From: Rotaria socialis
Taxonomy: Eukaryota > Rotifera > Eurotatoria > Philodinida > Philodinidae
Length of the DNA: 64,000 bases
Direction of reading: 5' to 3'
NCBI GenBank assembly: GCA_905331475.1
Contig: CAJNYU010000496.1
Location: forward strand, 186,001 to 250,000
The stretch's first letter is position 1. Each line of letters starts with the position of its first letter. A program made the translations under genes and the position numbers. Below the pieces are notes generated by a model. It saw only the letters and a list, made by a program, of their open reading frames with translations. It had not been told where the DNA came from and did not search any database. This document shows, one piece after another, positions 24,420 through 37,915 of this stretch.

Positions 24420-24421
24420 TA

Positions 24422-25139
24422 GGTAATAAATATTTATGAAAATTTCTAGCTTTGTAAGATTCAACTGCTTAAGTTCTAATTAACCTATCTTCGAATAGGT
24501 TTATGTGTAAGCTATGATCTTAAATTGAGATGATTCTACTTCAAATCTATAATGACATTAATTGCGAGTTCTTATTTATTAATTAGAATTCACTCAGATT
24601 AAATAAATAAGCTTCTCTATCCGATAGGAAACACTGGAACAAGTCACAACGAACTTCGAATTCTTATAAAAATTTTAATTCTCAAATGAAAAAAATATTC
24701 ACTTACATTTCGTTGTTAGTGAAGTCATCTTTGTTCCAGTAAATTATATCAGCCATATTATAATATCTCTTCTGCAAGTTTCCAAGATAATCTCTATAGT
24801 TGAAAATTCGACAGATGTCGTTAATATGAGATAAAAAATAAAATAAAATGAATTGAATCGAATTTATATTTTTTTTTTTAGTATAATAATTTGTGATTGC
24901 TTTCTTTAAAAAATATAACTATCAAATATTCTACTGTAGATGGCCTTCTGTTACAATATGATTCACTGAAAAATAGCGAATCTTCTTCAGTTTGAGCAGT
25001 CAAGCGTTTCATCAATTTTTTTAATTAAATTTAAAAGTGTCTCTTTTATTAACAGTGATCATTTTAATCCATATTAATATCCAAATTATTTTTAATAAAT
25101 AGTATCTATCGATATATATACAAATGCTAACTTGAAATA
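24422..25139. other. Intergenic, upstream of the PIAS pair
   Basis: AT-rich, no coding exon seen. It should include the promoter of the first PIAS-like gene, but no specific motif is recognised. Confidence 0.5.
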
Positions 25140-28100
25140 ATGCACTGGTCATCTGTGATAAAGCCATCAAATAATCAAATCTATATACTATCTGAAGAGG
25201 ATCGTACGCGTATTTATCAATTATTAAATGACTTAGATAGTGATCAACTACGTTTACTTCTTACAAAACATTTACAAAATCCTTCTTTATCGAATGACAT
25301 GCAAAATTATACACATGCACAGCTGTTTCAGGAATGTTTCTCACTTGTGAATAATTCTTATACAGTTGAATTAGGGCAAACATTGCATGCTTTGCGACAA
25401 CAACGTTACTCATCGGATTATTTTCAACAACAAAGTGTACCGAATTTTCGAACACCGTTTAATCAAGATCAAACACGTTTTTTTACACATACCGCAATGC
25501 AACATAATGGACGACCAAACATTATTGTGTCAGCATCTCCTGTAATGGTACAACACTTAAGAATGAGTAAATATATAATAAAATGTTTCATAAAGTATTT
25601 GAAAAAGATATTGAATTATTATTAAACAAAAAAGTTGAATCGATTGTTGTTCTTATTTAAACATTTTTTTGATGGAATATTTTTATCGTATTTCATTCTT
25701 TCTTATCCTTTCGATTAACATTGAGTTTACCTATCTATTACAGATCATTTTAATACTCTTTCAAGATTGTTCGACTTTTTCTAATGTATATCAGAATTTA
25801 CAACAAATAACATATATTCATTCGAATATTATAGCCTACGGCGCGAAAGTCTTGAAATAAAGTACTCATTTTTCGACCATTAAAAAAACAAATGGTTAAA
25901 ACAAAAACCAGTGAGTTATAACAAGTACTTTTCACGCTGTCTGTTGTGAGATTAAACGAGTATTGTAATCTTATTTCTATATAGAACGAGAGTTTGTTAA
26001 CTTTTATATTCCGATTGAAATCCATGAAATTCAAAAAAAAATGAAATAGCTTCTTCAAACTTGAATTACAAACGTATTCTGCGCTCGTTAATAGTATTTT
26101 ATATTTGATTGCGTGACTAACTAAATTGAAATGTGTATGAATACTATTTGTTTACCTGGGATTTATTCAGACTCTAATGAGAATAGTTGCAAGATTATGT
26201 ATTCATGCATTAGTTTATATTTAAGTAATATTGCGTTAATTGCGTTGACATATTATTCTGATTGCTTTCAATTATCGATATACATATCTTATGATGACAG
26301 CATCCTATTTAGACCTTACACATACCAGTTGACAGTAAATGTAACATAAGACGATACTATTCTCTAATTCATTTTGACTTTCTCGATCGAACACATCAAT
26401 TTAAGAGAAACGCTAAACTTCGGAATAAGAAATTTCTCAACTTTAGCCTACGGGCCAATAAAACGCTTGCCATATTTTATTTTCTCTTTTGAGAATGATC
26501 CATTTCTCATTAGATCAATGTAGCAGTTTCTCTAACGCCTTTAATCATCGCTGTTGCATTCGTAATTCTAAAATAAATAAATGCGAAAATATCGGATGTG
26601 CATCCGATTGTTATGTGTACTTCAAAAACTGAGTCGATTTATATATGTTGTAAATAGTTCTGAGAAAAAGTTTTTTTTTTGAAAAAAACCCTGTAACCCC
26701 TCCCGTCAGGTATGGTCTGATCAATAATGACAATTTTTTTCGATAAATCAGCCATTTTTTGACGGATCCTTCTCATCTTTGAACGCGACTGAAATATTGA
26801 TGAGACCCTTCTGCGTACAAAATTTCGTGACGATCGAATGAGGCTTTCAAAAGTTAACGGCCGGACACGCTGACCGAAAATCTAGTGTACTCACTTTTTG
26901 AGTACACAAAAATTGATGCATTTCTCTCTACCAATTGTCTGATATTTCTAATGACACTTGTATTTTGTTTAGATCGACCAAATCTGAATCATTTACAACC
27001 GATTAGTAATAATGATCCTCGTTCATCTCATCAACAAGCTCAACGAAGTACTTACATAACTTCAATTCTTGCTCGCCCGTTACAGATCAGATCGTCGTCT
27101 CCTTCGGTTGAACCAATTGTAAATAATTCATTAACAACGGTTTTGCAACAATATCAAATTCCACTTTTACCCGCGCCATCATGTATCCAATCGTCAACAT
27201 CGTCTTCTCGCCAAACTCCTATTTTACCTGCACCAAGTAATGCTCAAAATTTAACATTCCATAAAATAACTTTTAAAAACTTACCATTTTATCATACAAT
27301 AACATGTGTTCATGAACGTAATCATATATTTCACTATGATTCATATCGTAAACAGTTTACAGCTCATGACGCTTTTATTTTACCAGTAGATATATGTAAT
27401 CAATTAAGTTTATCTTACGATTATATTTCTGATCTGAATATTCATACAACAAGTAAATGTCTTCTATTACGTCTTGCACGTATTGATCAACCACCTGCAT
27501 TTAATGGACAATATGAAGATAATCTACCACCAAATTTAACTATTGTTGTAAATGGACATACTTTATCAAATTTGCCTACACCAAAAGCTTCTACACGACA
27601 GCAAACTGATTTAATACGTGCTGGTCGTGAAATTGATATAACTCCACATATTATGTTTAATCCGATATTAAAAAATGAAATTACAATTACATGGTCATAT
27701 CACACGGATAATACTAGTTTACACATACAATATGTAAATGCTAAATATGCGTTACATATTTATCTTGTCGAACGTTTAACAGTGGAAAAATTATGCGACA
27801 AAATTATCAACAAAATCGGAAGATTCTATCGTCATGATTCAGTTAAATTGTTAGCTAATGCTCGTGCTAAAGATGGCGATCTTGGCTTAGAAGTTAGCGA
27901 TCAAAAATTAAAATTAATATGCCCTATTGACCAAAGACTGTTAAGAAAGCCTATACGTGCTACAACTTGTCAACATTTACAATGTTTTGATTTAACAAAT
28001 TATATTGGTAAAGACAAGAAGAATTTTTTCGAACGTTTGTCATTTTTCTTAAATAACAATAGATACCTCGTTTTTACCTACAGAGAATAAGTTCGATTCC

Positions 28101-28607
28101 AGTTGTTTTCAAACGAGAATTTCCTGTTTGTAGCAATCCACTATGTTTTTGTTTAATGGCAAAAACATTTTAGAAAAATATTATCATTATTGAAAAGAAA
28201 TTAGTAAATACGAGATTAACATAGCATCCGTTAGAATATGGATCATCTAAAAATTCTTCTCGTTTCATTGACAATTATTCCTTTTTTTTTCACCTAGAAA
28301 ACTAATTTATTTTGAGTCTAAATATCCATCTTATTATCTTTTAGCATTAAATGAAAAGTCAAACAAATGGATGTGTCCTGTTTGTAATAAACCTGCATTA
28401 TTTGACGATTTACAAATTGATTTACATACAGAAGCAATATTGAATTCGATAAAAAATGAAAACATAACCGAAATAACAATTAAAGCAGATCTTGATTGGA
28501 AACCTGTTATGCCAATAAAAACTGATGACGAATCAGTAGGCTCAAGTTCAGCAATACGTGCTATGTCATCTTCAAATGATATTATATATATTGATGATGA
28601 TGATTAA
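25140..28607 (+). CDS. PIAS-family SUMO E3 ligase, copy 1
   Basis: Predicted nuclear E3 that moves SUMO from Ubc9 to substrates. Exons 25,140-25,566, 26,973-28,007 and 28,345-28,607 join in frame (574 aa). The N-terminal 60 residues are helical and only loosely SAP-like. A Ser/Pro/Gln-rich linker is followed by a PINIT domain (about residues 230-400: KITFKNLPFYHTI, LPPNLTIVVNG, IRAGREIDITPH, YLVERLTVEKLCDKI). The SP-RING follows: CPIDQRLLRKPIRATTCQHL, QCFDLTNYI, with KWMCPVCNKPALFDDL in exon 3; its Cys/His ligands are present. The C-terminus DIIYIDDDD is a typical SUMO-interacting motif. The first intron is 1.4 kb, unusually long here. The next gene is a paralog in the same orientation 115 bp downstream. 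Confidence 0.9.
26640..26910. other. Part of PIAS copy 1 intron 1: unexplained GC-richer stretch
   Basis: Within the long first intron (25,567-26,972) a less AT-rich block contains CCTGTAACCCCTCCCGTCAGG and TTAACGGCCGGACACGC, ending in a 9-bp hairpin GTGTACTCA/TGAGTACAC at about 26,885-26,907. It may be an old repeat; no termini could be fixed. The rest of the intron looks ordinary. Confidence 0.35.
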
Positions 28608-28664
28608 CAGTGTTTGCTTTTTCTGTGATAAAAATTGAATTTAGGGAAAGGACTTGATAACAAC

Positions 28665-28700
28665 AATAATAATAATAATAATAATAATGATAATAAATAT
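28665..28700. repeat. (AAT)n microsatellite between the two PIAS genes
   Basis: About ten AAT units with one interruption, inside the 115-bp spacer. Another AAT run lies in PRMT3 intron 3 near 60,397-60,416. Confidence 0.85.
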
Positions 28701-28720
28701 TTCTTTTCCTTTTTTTGTTT

Positions 28721-28729
28721 CAGATAATG
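28721..28729 (+). promoter_or_regulatory. 3' splice acceptor 3 nt before the PIAS copy 2 start (candidate trans-splice site)
   Basis: A pyrimidine-rich run ends in TTTCAG, followed by ATA then ATG. The preceding gene stops 115 bp upstream. No upstream coding exon with a donor is needed or found, so a spliced leader acceptor is the simplest reading; a short 5'-UTR cis intron remains possible. Confidence 0.6.
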
Positions 28730-30671
28730 ACTAATCTATCTGAAGAACATTATTTTCTTCAGTTAAAATCTTTACCTATTAATGACTTACAATTATTACT
28801 GACATATTCGGGACAATCAAGAACAGGAAAACGTCATGAGCTACTTGAAAGATGTTATTCATCGATTAAATCTTCGAAATTAATACGCGATAAACTTGAA
28901 GAACTATATAATAAACGTTTTGGCCAAGGTGACCTACCAACAATGCCCTATCCGCATGATTCAAAATCTGCATTGAGAATAACACCTCATAATGTACATT
29001 CACACCAACAACCATTAAATATTGATATACATTTTTTACCATTTACATTCAATGAAGAAATGTGTGTTATATCACCGCCAAATCCAATACCACCCGTAAA
29101 ACATGTGTCGAATGAATCTCAAACGTTAGCCAATTTTTATTTCTTATTATCAGCACAGCAAGCATCTGGTACGAATAAATGAATGCACGCTTTAAAAGTA
29201 CGAATTTCGTTTTTGTTTACATTTAGATGTAGCAACATCAACTTATTTCAGCGCTGATCAATCAAAAATTGAATTTCAAAAACAAATCCTACTACGATTT
29301 ACAACGATTGGTGATATAGCAAATACTGGAACATATGTACCAGATAAATTACCACCCAATCTTTATGTTTTTGTCAATAATAAAGTTGTTGCATTACCTC
29401 AACCAAAACCAACAGCAAAACCCAATTCAGATGTTATTCGGCCAGGTTAATACGTAGACAAGATAATTAGTATTGCACAATTCAATAAGATACTGAATGA
29501 TAATAGATCAATGATTAAACTAATACTCTAGCCCTCATATCTTTGTAAACATATTAGAAAAATTTTGCAAACACTCAAATATACACGAAAAAGATTTTCC
29601 ATTACAAGATATTCTTGAAATAATTTGAAATCATTAACAATGCACTAGATCTACTTGCTCTAATTGCATACTCGTTTATTTCATTAAACAAATTGTAAGG
29701 ATTATTAAGTAGAGTTGCAAATAAAAAGTAGAACTTTATTTCTCTTGCCTTCAATTATGTTTAAAGTAATAACTAGTTATTCTTATTATTTAGGCCGACC
29801 AATAGATATAACTGAATATTGCCGTTTATGTCCATTAATATCCAATCTAGTTGAAATATCTTGGTTTACACAAGAAAATTCTAATCCGTTACCAGCTTAT
29901 ATTGCTGCTGTTTATCTCACTGAACGTAAAACAGTTCCACAATTGTTAGCACGAATCTCACGTCCTATAGCTATTCGTCCATCTATTGAAACACAACGTT
30001 CTATATTACAAACACTATCAGCACAACAAACCTCACAAGGAATTGATGATGATCTTGAAGTAGCATCAACGTCAATTCGTATCCCACTTCAATGTCCAGC
30101 CATGCGTATACGAATGAGAATCCCAGGCCGTGCAACAACATGTAAACATGTTCACTGTTTTGATTTAGAAGGCTACTTGCGTATGAATGAAAAAAAGCCA
30201 AGTAAGTCAATAAATTATACTTTTTCTTTTAAAAATCTATTTTCTTGTTTGCCGTTTCTCAGCTTGGCTATGTCCTGTATGTAATAAACAAGCATTATAT
30301 ACGGATCTATTTATTGATCAATTTTTTATTGATATTATAAATAAATGTTCAACGAATGTACAAGCAATTGAGTATGAAATAAATGGACAATGGAAGCCCA
30401 TTGAACAAGAAAAACTTTCTCGTAGAGCACAACGTGAAAGAGAAACATATAAAGCAGATAGTACGAGTAATGGAAAATCTTCGATGGATATGGATCAATT
30501 CAATGATGATGATTTTGATGACGAACGAACCTTTATGAGTAAGATTTATTTAGCTCTTCTAGGGAAGAAAAGAAAACCACAATAGATCTTCTATTTTTAG
30601 AATCAGCTGAGCATGAAGTATCAACATCAATTCATGATAATATTCCTATCATAGAATTGGATGATGATTAA
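28727..30671 (+). CDS. PIAS-family SUMO E3 ligase, copy 2
   Basis: Exons 28,727-29,168, 29,227-29,445, 29,794-30,201, 30,263-30,538 and 30,601-30,671 join in frame (471 aa); three introns are 58-62 nt. A SAP-like N-terminus (SLPINDLQLLLTYSGQSRTG, KRHELLERC) precedes PINIT elements (LLRFTTIGDI, KLPPNLYVFVNNK, GRPIDITEY, VEISWFTQ, VYLTERKTVPQLL). The SP-RING is intact: LQCPAMRIRMRIPGRATTCK, HVHCFDLEGYLRMNEKKPS, TWLCPVCNKQALYTDL. An acidic tail ends IPIIELDDD, a SUMO-interacting motif. It has a more canonical SAP and longer linker than copy 1 and is clearly diverged from it, so the duplication is old. A possible AATAAA poly(A) signal lies at about 30,747-30,752. Confidence 0.9.
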
Positions 30672-33470
30672 CATTTGTTAGGAATTTAATCTTTTTTTTT
30701 ATCTCAAATTCTTTTTGTCTACCTGTAAAATTGCACATGAAAAATTAATAAATAATGCATGTATAAATATAGAAAAAAATTTTATATTTATTTTTAATCA
30801 TATATTAAGTAGATTAGTTACAGTGAAATTTTTTTTCAATTTTGGTTACGCTCTAGGAATATATAGACATTAATCTGCGTAACTGATATACAGAAAGTAG
30901 GTTGTGCGGGAAAAGTAATATTCATGAAACCTCTGGCAAAACTTTCTGTGTCCCTATAATTAAAAATTTTTGTACAAAAGGCTTCTGAGAATAAACTAAT
31001 GAAATTTCTTTGTACTACCATAATGTGATCATCGGCTCCGAATTGCCTGTGTTTCAAAATTTTGAAAGAAAAACAAAAGTTCAACTTTTTCTTTGATGAT
31101 AATTATTTTATTCAATTTATATATATAATTACCGATGCCATGTTTTCGTGTGAAATGTGTTTCGCCATTATATGGCTTACTCGTAAAGATAATGTTTGCT
31201 CAAAAGACTATGAAACATAACAAATAATAGTATTAAGTAAACAATCTTTGATCTAAACTTACTATTTGAGAGTACATGCCGATGAATTTACTGAGAACTC
31301 TTTCATTGAATTTCATGAATTCGATCAGCAACAAAAACAAAACGAAATTCTGTATGTATTGTTGAAAGGTGTGCATCGACATTGTTCTCTTTATTTAGAA
31401 ATTTAATCCGCAATAATGACTTCGCTAATTGATTTTAATCTTTAACTTTGCGTTGTGAACATGACTTGTTCAAATTTGAACTAAATCTTCTAGACATGGA
31501 TAAAATTTTCGTAGGATGATTTATCATTTTACTTCCAAAAATAATCAATTATTTTATTGTTCTTCTTGTTAAAATGATAATCGATTAATATCGATGAAGA
31601 ATTTTTGTGAATTGACATTCACCGAACATCGTTTGTGATTAATTTATCATCAGTCAAATTCGAAACAACGATGCGTTATGACCTCCAGATCTGACCGAAT
31701 GTCTATATCATTGTAGTTATCACAAATAAAATTTCTTCTTTGCTTTTCATAGTACATACAGCAAATACGGGTACAAATAAAGTAAAAGATTTGCATTAAT
31801 TTCACTATCGTATTACACATCATATGCGATGATGACGGATAAGATGAATCTATTTAATAATCAGATTTTTAATGACAAAAACAGATAATGCAAGCATTAA
31901 ATGTTATTCGTGGGAAAATGTCGAAAACATGATTTGTCAGATATGAAAATTAGCATAGGTTTATTTCAAAAATAAGTACATCAATGACAATGAGATGGAG
32001 AGAAGATCAACTTGTGCTTTCTGTTTTGACTGAATAGTAACAAAAGGATATCTTTTTCTTTTGTCATTCAATAAGTATCATATTAATTGAAAAACTAAAT
32101 CAAACAATTTGCTTACATATCATATAAAGATTCTCTTTGATGACACGCAGAAAATGATTGTTGATATTTGTTTCTTACTTATCATTTTTGCTTTACATAA
32201 ACCATAGAAGTTTTTTTATTCGATTTCTCTGATCGATACGATGAGCATTAAATTGAATTTTTGAAATGATTCAATTTCCCATTCGAAAATATTGAATGAG
32301 ACAAGTATACGGCACATGACTCATCATCAAATCTCAATAGAATGTACTGATAGTTCTTTGTGTATTTTGAATTGTATTCGAAACGATGTTCTGCTTCATC
32401 GATTATATGATCGAAGATGAATATAATTTAGATTTGAAATAAAGCACTTGACTGTATTGTATTCCGAGACAATAGAAACTAACACATCATGCCATCATTG
32501 AAGTTAGAATTCAGTAATATGAATGACGTGTTAATTGAGTCAAGCATAGAATATATGATGAATTCAATCGTAATAAAGCTATCTCCTCCTCATAGCTCAC
32601 TTGTTCTCAAAAATTCCTCGTCTTTTTTCTTTTTTCTTTCCTTCAAACCTAGGCAACACAAATTGACCTCGTTTGTTACTTGAGAATTTCCTAATGGAAT
32701 TATGATTTATTATTATTCACTTCTTTGATCTATTAAAATTAATAAACTATGATGAATAACAGTTGTTACTAATAAGACGTTCTTTCGTAAGTATATGTAA
32801 ACATATCGTTCACCAACGCGTATGAAAGTCATTAGGCTAAGGGTCATCGAACAGGCGGCGCCATGGAGACTAATAAATATCAACTGATCATGATTGATGA
32901 ATGTGTGTCAACAAGTTTACCCTATTGATAATATTTCCGATACTTTTTCTTTCTCGTGCTCGTTTTGCTTCTATCGCCTTACCGAAAAGACGTAATATGT
33001 ACTATGCCCTTGTCACCTTGTGTGATGCACGTTGAAGTTGATGGAGGCACAGCATACTTTCAGAGAAAAGAAAGAAAGCATAATAATTCTTCTTCCTTTT
33101 CCAATTGTTCTCAGTTTGTTCTTCTTCCTTGAACCATTCATTGCACAAGTTCAGCTTCGACTGCAGATAAAAATCTGTCTTTTTGCTCTTGCTTCTTGAC
33201 AAATCATTCTCAGCTCTATTCTCTGTTTTTCTCTCTCTCTCTCTTGTTCAGCTACTCTCTTTAGGCTAAACAAGTATTCTCTCTCATTCAAGCTCTCTCT
33301 CTCTCTCTCTTCGCTTTCATCATACACACGCAAGAAGAAAGACAGTCACTCGGAGAAAAGAAATACGAAGAAAAAGGAGAAAAAAAAGTTCATTAAATGA
33401 GATCAGGCAAAGTAACAACGACAACCATTGTATTTGCTTCTTTTCATCTTCATTTTCACTCACACACATA
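30672..33470. other. Intergenic, no gene seen
   Basis: About 2.8 kb of AT-rich sequence with no supportable exon. (CT)n tracts at about 33,231-33,244 and 33,291-33,312 lie in the likely promoter/5' UTR of the next gene. Confidence 0.55.
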
Positions 33471-35023
33471 ATGACACCACGCAAGTCTTCTTATCCATTC
33501 GTGGCTCAGGCTGAAACATTACTTATATATGGAATATTTTTATTTCTAACTGGTTTAGCACAAATCTGTGTAACGATAAGTCATCGATATATTATTGCAA
33601 GAAATAATCATCATAATGATAATATCAACATTCTCAGCTTTCTTCCAGTTACATTTACTTTAGTTGATATGCATTTGTGGTATATTTATCCATCAGCCAC
33701 ACTAGTAAGTATTCATGACAAAAAAAAATGAAATTGACTATTACATGAATCCGTATTTATACATATATATATATAAGAACATGTTAAAATGTCAATGATG
33801 ATGATGATGATTGCTTAATAAAGTAAAACAAACTCTTGCTGCTCTTTCTCAACTTTGATACAGACAAGGGACATACTCATTGATTAAGTTCGATCATGTT
33901 ATCTACCAAAACGAATTAATTGTTAAAACTGAAGAGGAAAGAGTAAAGAAAACTAATCGACAGATGATATTTATATTCATTAAACTAATCAAATATCATT
34001 GATGGTCTCTGGTGTGCATTTCAGCGAGTTGATAGTTTCTTTTTTTTGCTATTCCTGTAAAAACATACGTTGGTTTGGTAAAGTAATCTATGACATTTAC
34101 AAGTGTGAAATGTATTATCATATATCCGGAGGTTATTTTCTTTCAATCAGATAAAAATCTACATCATTCATATAGTAATCATACTTTTCCCCAGTGATTT
34201 TTCCACTCCGCCGATTTCAATATTCATAATTAGAAACGTGATCGATATCTTGTTTTTTTCTTCTTTAGACCATCATCCCATTTGTCGCTTGCGTGATCTA
34301 TGCTTTATTCAAACGGCAATCTATGGTACTAAAAATAAAATTCAACTTTTATTTTAAATTAAAAAAATTTTTTTCTTTTTAACCATAGGCTATACTTATT
34401 TGTATATCATCATTGATTAGTTTCATCTCATCATCAGTTTATGTTGGTCTTCTTATTGCACATACACTCGAATACTGGCAAACATTAGCATCATATCGTT
34501 ATAAAAATACTCAATCTACAACGCCACTAGCGTAAGTTTAACTAAGGGAATATTTTTATTTTTATTTTTATTCTTATGAAATAATCATCCAATTAGACGT
34601 TTACTTGTACCATTTAATGAACCGTCGACATATGCTAATTTAGCGCTTTTAATCACATTTACACTAGCACTTGTTCAAGCACTTTTGTCTATGATTGGAG
34701 CAGTTATTTCATGTATTTGGTCACCATGTTGTATGAGTTTAACGCCTATTTATGCACCAATATCTACCACTTCACATTATGCTCAAACAACACCACATCG
34801 ACATGAGGTATGAAGAACAACAAGCTGATATTGTCGTAATTTAACATTTCTATTTGAAATTATCTAGACTCCTCAATCATCAACCTTGCGAAGTGTTAAA
34901 CGTCAACAGCAGCAGCAGCAGGATACTCATCGATTCATTACACACAATGGACATCAAGATATGATGCTTAACGGTTGCCTACATAAAAATTCAACTATGC
35001 GAAGTCATTATGATCATGTTTAA
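33471..35023 (+). CDS. Four-transmembrane protein of unknown function
   Basis: Five exons (33,471-33,704, 34,269-34,325, 34,389-34,531, 34,597-34,807, 34,868-35,023) join in frame to 266 aa. Four hydrophobic segments are visible: LLIYGIFLFLTGLAQICVTI, TIIPFVACVIYALF, AILICISSLISFISSSVYVG, and LALLITFTLALVQALLSMIG. Short loops separate TM2 and TM3; the C-terminal cytoplasmic tail has a Gln run and His/Asn/Met-rich end. The topology resembles CD20/MS4A- or ENTREP-like tetraspan proteins, but there is no diagnostic motif such as the tetraspanin CCG, so no family is assigned. One residue pair, SPCC after TM4, could be palmitoylated (inference). Confidence 0.75.
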
Positions 35024-35559
35024 ATGTTTTACTTTTTATTTATTTATTTAAAACATTCTTGTATATTTGTGCCATTCAGTAAAATGTTGTGTTATTGAAC
35101 ATTAAAAAACAATGTCTTGACTTATACTAGTACATGCATAATTGCCATTTGAAAAATTATTTTTGAAGGCATATAATGGTTGACTTGGGTCATAAATACA
35201 CTTGGGCAGATACATTATCCACTGAGAAGAATAGCTGTAACCGATAACTTCCGTTTTAATTTACCTTCAAGAAAACAAGTTTTCTCCATTTTTTTTACAG
35301 ACCACAAGTAAATGAATTCAATATGAAAATTGTTTTCTATTCTGTTTACTTAGTTAAACAGCCGATAAGTGCATAAACAGAAAACGAAACGAGCAGATGT
35401 ATGCGCACATCTTCTTTCACATTGACCTATCTGTTTCTTTTGCCGTACATATGTAAAGAAGCGTGCATTCATGGCGGTCAATAATGCCACTGCGTATGAT
35501 GCATACTGACTAGACTATTTTTTTTCTTTTCCTTCTTTTTTTTTCTGCCTTATGTGCGA
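35024..35559. other. Intergenic between tetraspan gene and sulfotransferase
   Basis: AT-rich, 536 bp; the left part carries the 3' end of the tetraspan gene and the right a pyrimidine-rich tract (35,518-35,545) just before the next start. An out-of-frame ATG lies at 35,552. Confidence 0.5.
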
Positions 35560-37915
35560 ATGGTCAAGTGGAAATTACTAGCAATTATATTTATTATTTT
35601 CACCGTTTGTACCTATTTAAATAGTATTTTAAAACAGCACATTAATTATTTAACCGATGACACTAAAAGCACTATTATAAAAACATTGGTTTTTATTCAT
35701 ATACAAAAAACAGCCGGTTCTGAATTTGAACGCTCAATTGTTCGTCGACTTCATTTTGGATCACAGCCAAGTTGCCGATGCCCAATGAGATCTCGATTTA
35801 ATCGAACTACACGTTTTCATATAAAACTAAAATGCAATTGTTCAAGAAATAATGAGCCATGGCTTATCAGTCGATTTAGTGTTGGATGGTTATGCGGAGT
35901 ACACGCTGATTGGATTACTTACCATCGATGTTTACCACCAAAAATGAATTTTGAATATGGATTTCATCAACGGAAGTATGTATACTGCTAACGAATGAAA
36001 AATAAAATCTGATAAAATGACTATCACAAAAGTAAACGAGTAACTATCGACGTAGTACAGTCACTGCAGTATTCTTAATGATTAGTGTATCCCAGCAGAG
36101 CGAAGTGTGCGTACACTCTGTTTTTTGAGACTACATTTTATTTTCCTATGAAGTACGCTCTGAAAATAAAATTTTTGGCTTAGCAAAGTGTACGTGTACA
36201 CTATGCTTCGAAATCCTATTAAAAATACTGGTGCAGTCATTTGCACTAATGGGAATATAATAACAGTAAATTATTGGTTTATCGATTGTTTTTGTTCGAT
36301 GTATATCATATGATTATTTACTAGTGAACTGCATAGGTTTGAAGTTGTATGGGTGAGAATTATTATCTAGATTATGAAGATGTTCATCATTGAAATGAAT
36401 AATATCTATAAACGAAAGTTGGAGCATAGTTATTCATAAAACAATTTGTTTTACTCTCTGAAAATGTTTGCTTATGTCTAATTATTTAATCGAAACTATT
36501 TCTGGTTTAAGTGGAGAAATCAATTTTTTATTGTTGCTCTCCATAGAAAAGAAAACAATCTATTTATAGAATTTTCTTTATCAATGAACTATGAATGTGT
36601 TAAGTATCTCATATATAAACAAATCAGTAAGTCACTATAATCATTTTTCATGGAAGAAAGAAGACAAAAACTCAATAGGAGGAAGTGGATTGCTCATTGG
36701 AAAAAAAGCAAAGCTCTATAATATGATGTTCAATTCGGAAACTTTAATATTTCTATGAGCAGGAAATATCTACACATGTTAATTTGCATATTCACTTCCA
36801 GCTGTTCTTAGCCTACATCTCAATTGTATGAATAAACAATTATTGAGAATTTAACCTTGATAAATTACATGGGAGATAGGCGGCATGTGTTTACAATAAT
36901 TCAAACTGTCTCTAATTTTCTTATTGCATGTATCTGTCTACTACTTAAAAACTGATTAATTTTTGTATTGTCTTTGGTGCTTGATCGTTGAAAAACCAAA
37001 AAAGTCTAATTATTTTATGCAACATTCAAAAATTGTATTTAAAGAAAATTATAATTGATATCTCTTTAATATCGAAGAGTATCTTGAGGGTGTGCATGAT
37101 TACAATCTACCTTAAGCGGATTTCGATTCATAGGGAAAATAAATCTTTTAATTGGAAAGGCTGAAATGAGCAGAGCACTTAAATATCAGAAAATTAGAAG
37201 AAGCGTTGTTCTAAAATTGTACTTTTCAAGCTCAACAAAACCAAAAACTATTATTAGAACAGTAGCGATAAATTTTTATTTAGATTCATCTATGCAACAC
37301 TTCTGCGTGAGCCAGTGACACGTTTCATTAGTGAATATCTTCATACACTTCGTGGAGCAAATTGGCTTTCGGAACGATCGTCATGTCAAAAAGCGCAACA
37401 ACTTCGAAACCAAAGTGCTTGTTGGAAAAGTAATACTATTGAATTAAAATAAAAAAACAAAGAAATTTTACTTTTTTTTAAAATTAGATACAAATCTAAC
37501 CGATTTTATTCTATGTCCATTTAATTCCGCCATAAATCGTCAAACTCGCATGTTATCATCATCCATAAATAATTGTTTATCATCATCATTTACTTATTCC
37601 AATTTAATTGATTTAAAGACGGCAAAGAAAAACCTGGAATCAATGGAATTCTTTGGTCTAACCGAATATCTTTATCTAAGCCAACGTTTATTTGAACGGG
37701 TAGCATACTGTAAATTAATTCGAACATGTTCGTTTCAATCTTATCTTGAACAAAACTCTATTAATAATCAAACTTATGATTATATAGAAAAAGACTTAAT
37801 ATCGAATGATTTGAATCGCATAAAGCAAATAAATAGCGATGATATTGAATTGTATCAATTTGCAAAGACATTGTTTTTTAAAAGAACTTGTCAAATACTA
37901 GGAATTGCTTGTTGA
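35560..37915 (+). CDS. Heparan sulfate 6-O-sulfotransferase
   Basis: Type II Golgi enzyme that transfers sulfate from PAPS to C6 of glucosamine in heparan sulfate. Exons 35,560-35,975, 37,284-37,429 and 37,488-37,915 join in frame to 329 aa. The anchor spans about residues 5-21. The PAPS 5'-phosphosulfate loop is FIHIQKTAGSEFERS (HIQKTGGTTF in vertebrates), followed by a Cys-rich segment, SRFSVGWLCGVHADW, TLLREPVTRFISEYLHTLRG with GANW, ILCPFNSAINRQTRML, and AKKNLESMEFFGLTEYLYLS, ending in LYQFAKTLFFKR. These follow the HS6ST order end to end. It lacks the long basic C-tail of vertebrate HS6STs. I start at the ATG giving MVKWKLL; the upstream ATG at 35,552 is out of frame. Intron 1 is 1.3 kb and contains an inverted repeat. 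Confidence 0.92.
36096..36216. repeat. Imperfect inverted repeat inside sulfotransferase intron 1
   Basis: The left part AGCGAAGTGTGCGTACACTC...TTTTATTTTC is mirrored on the right by GAAAATAAAA...AAGTGTACGTGTACACTATG. Each arm itself contains a near-palindrome around GTGTACGTACAC. Probably a small MITE-like insertion. Confidence 0.5.

Noticed and set aside
26885-26972. N-terminal extension of the large PIAS exon from the ATG at 26,885
   Set aside because: It precedes a good acceptor (TTTGTTTAG) and the upstream exon joins in phase there.
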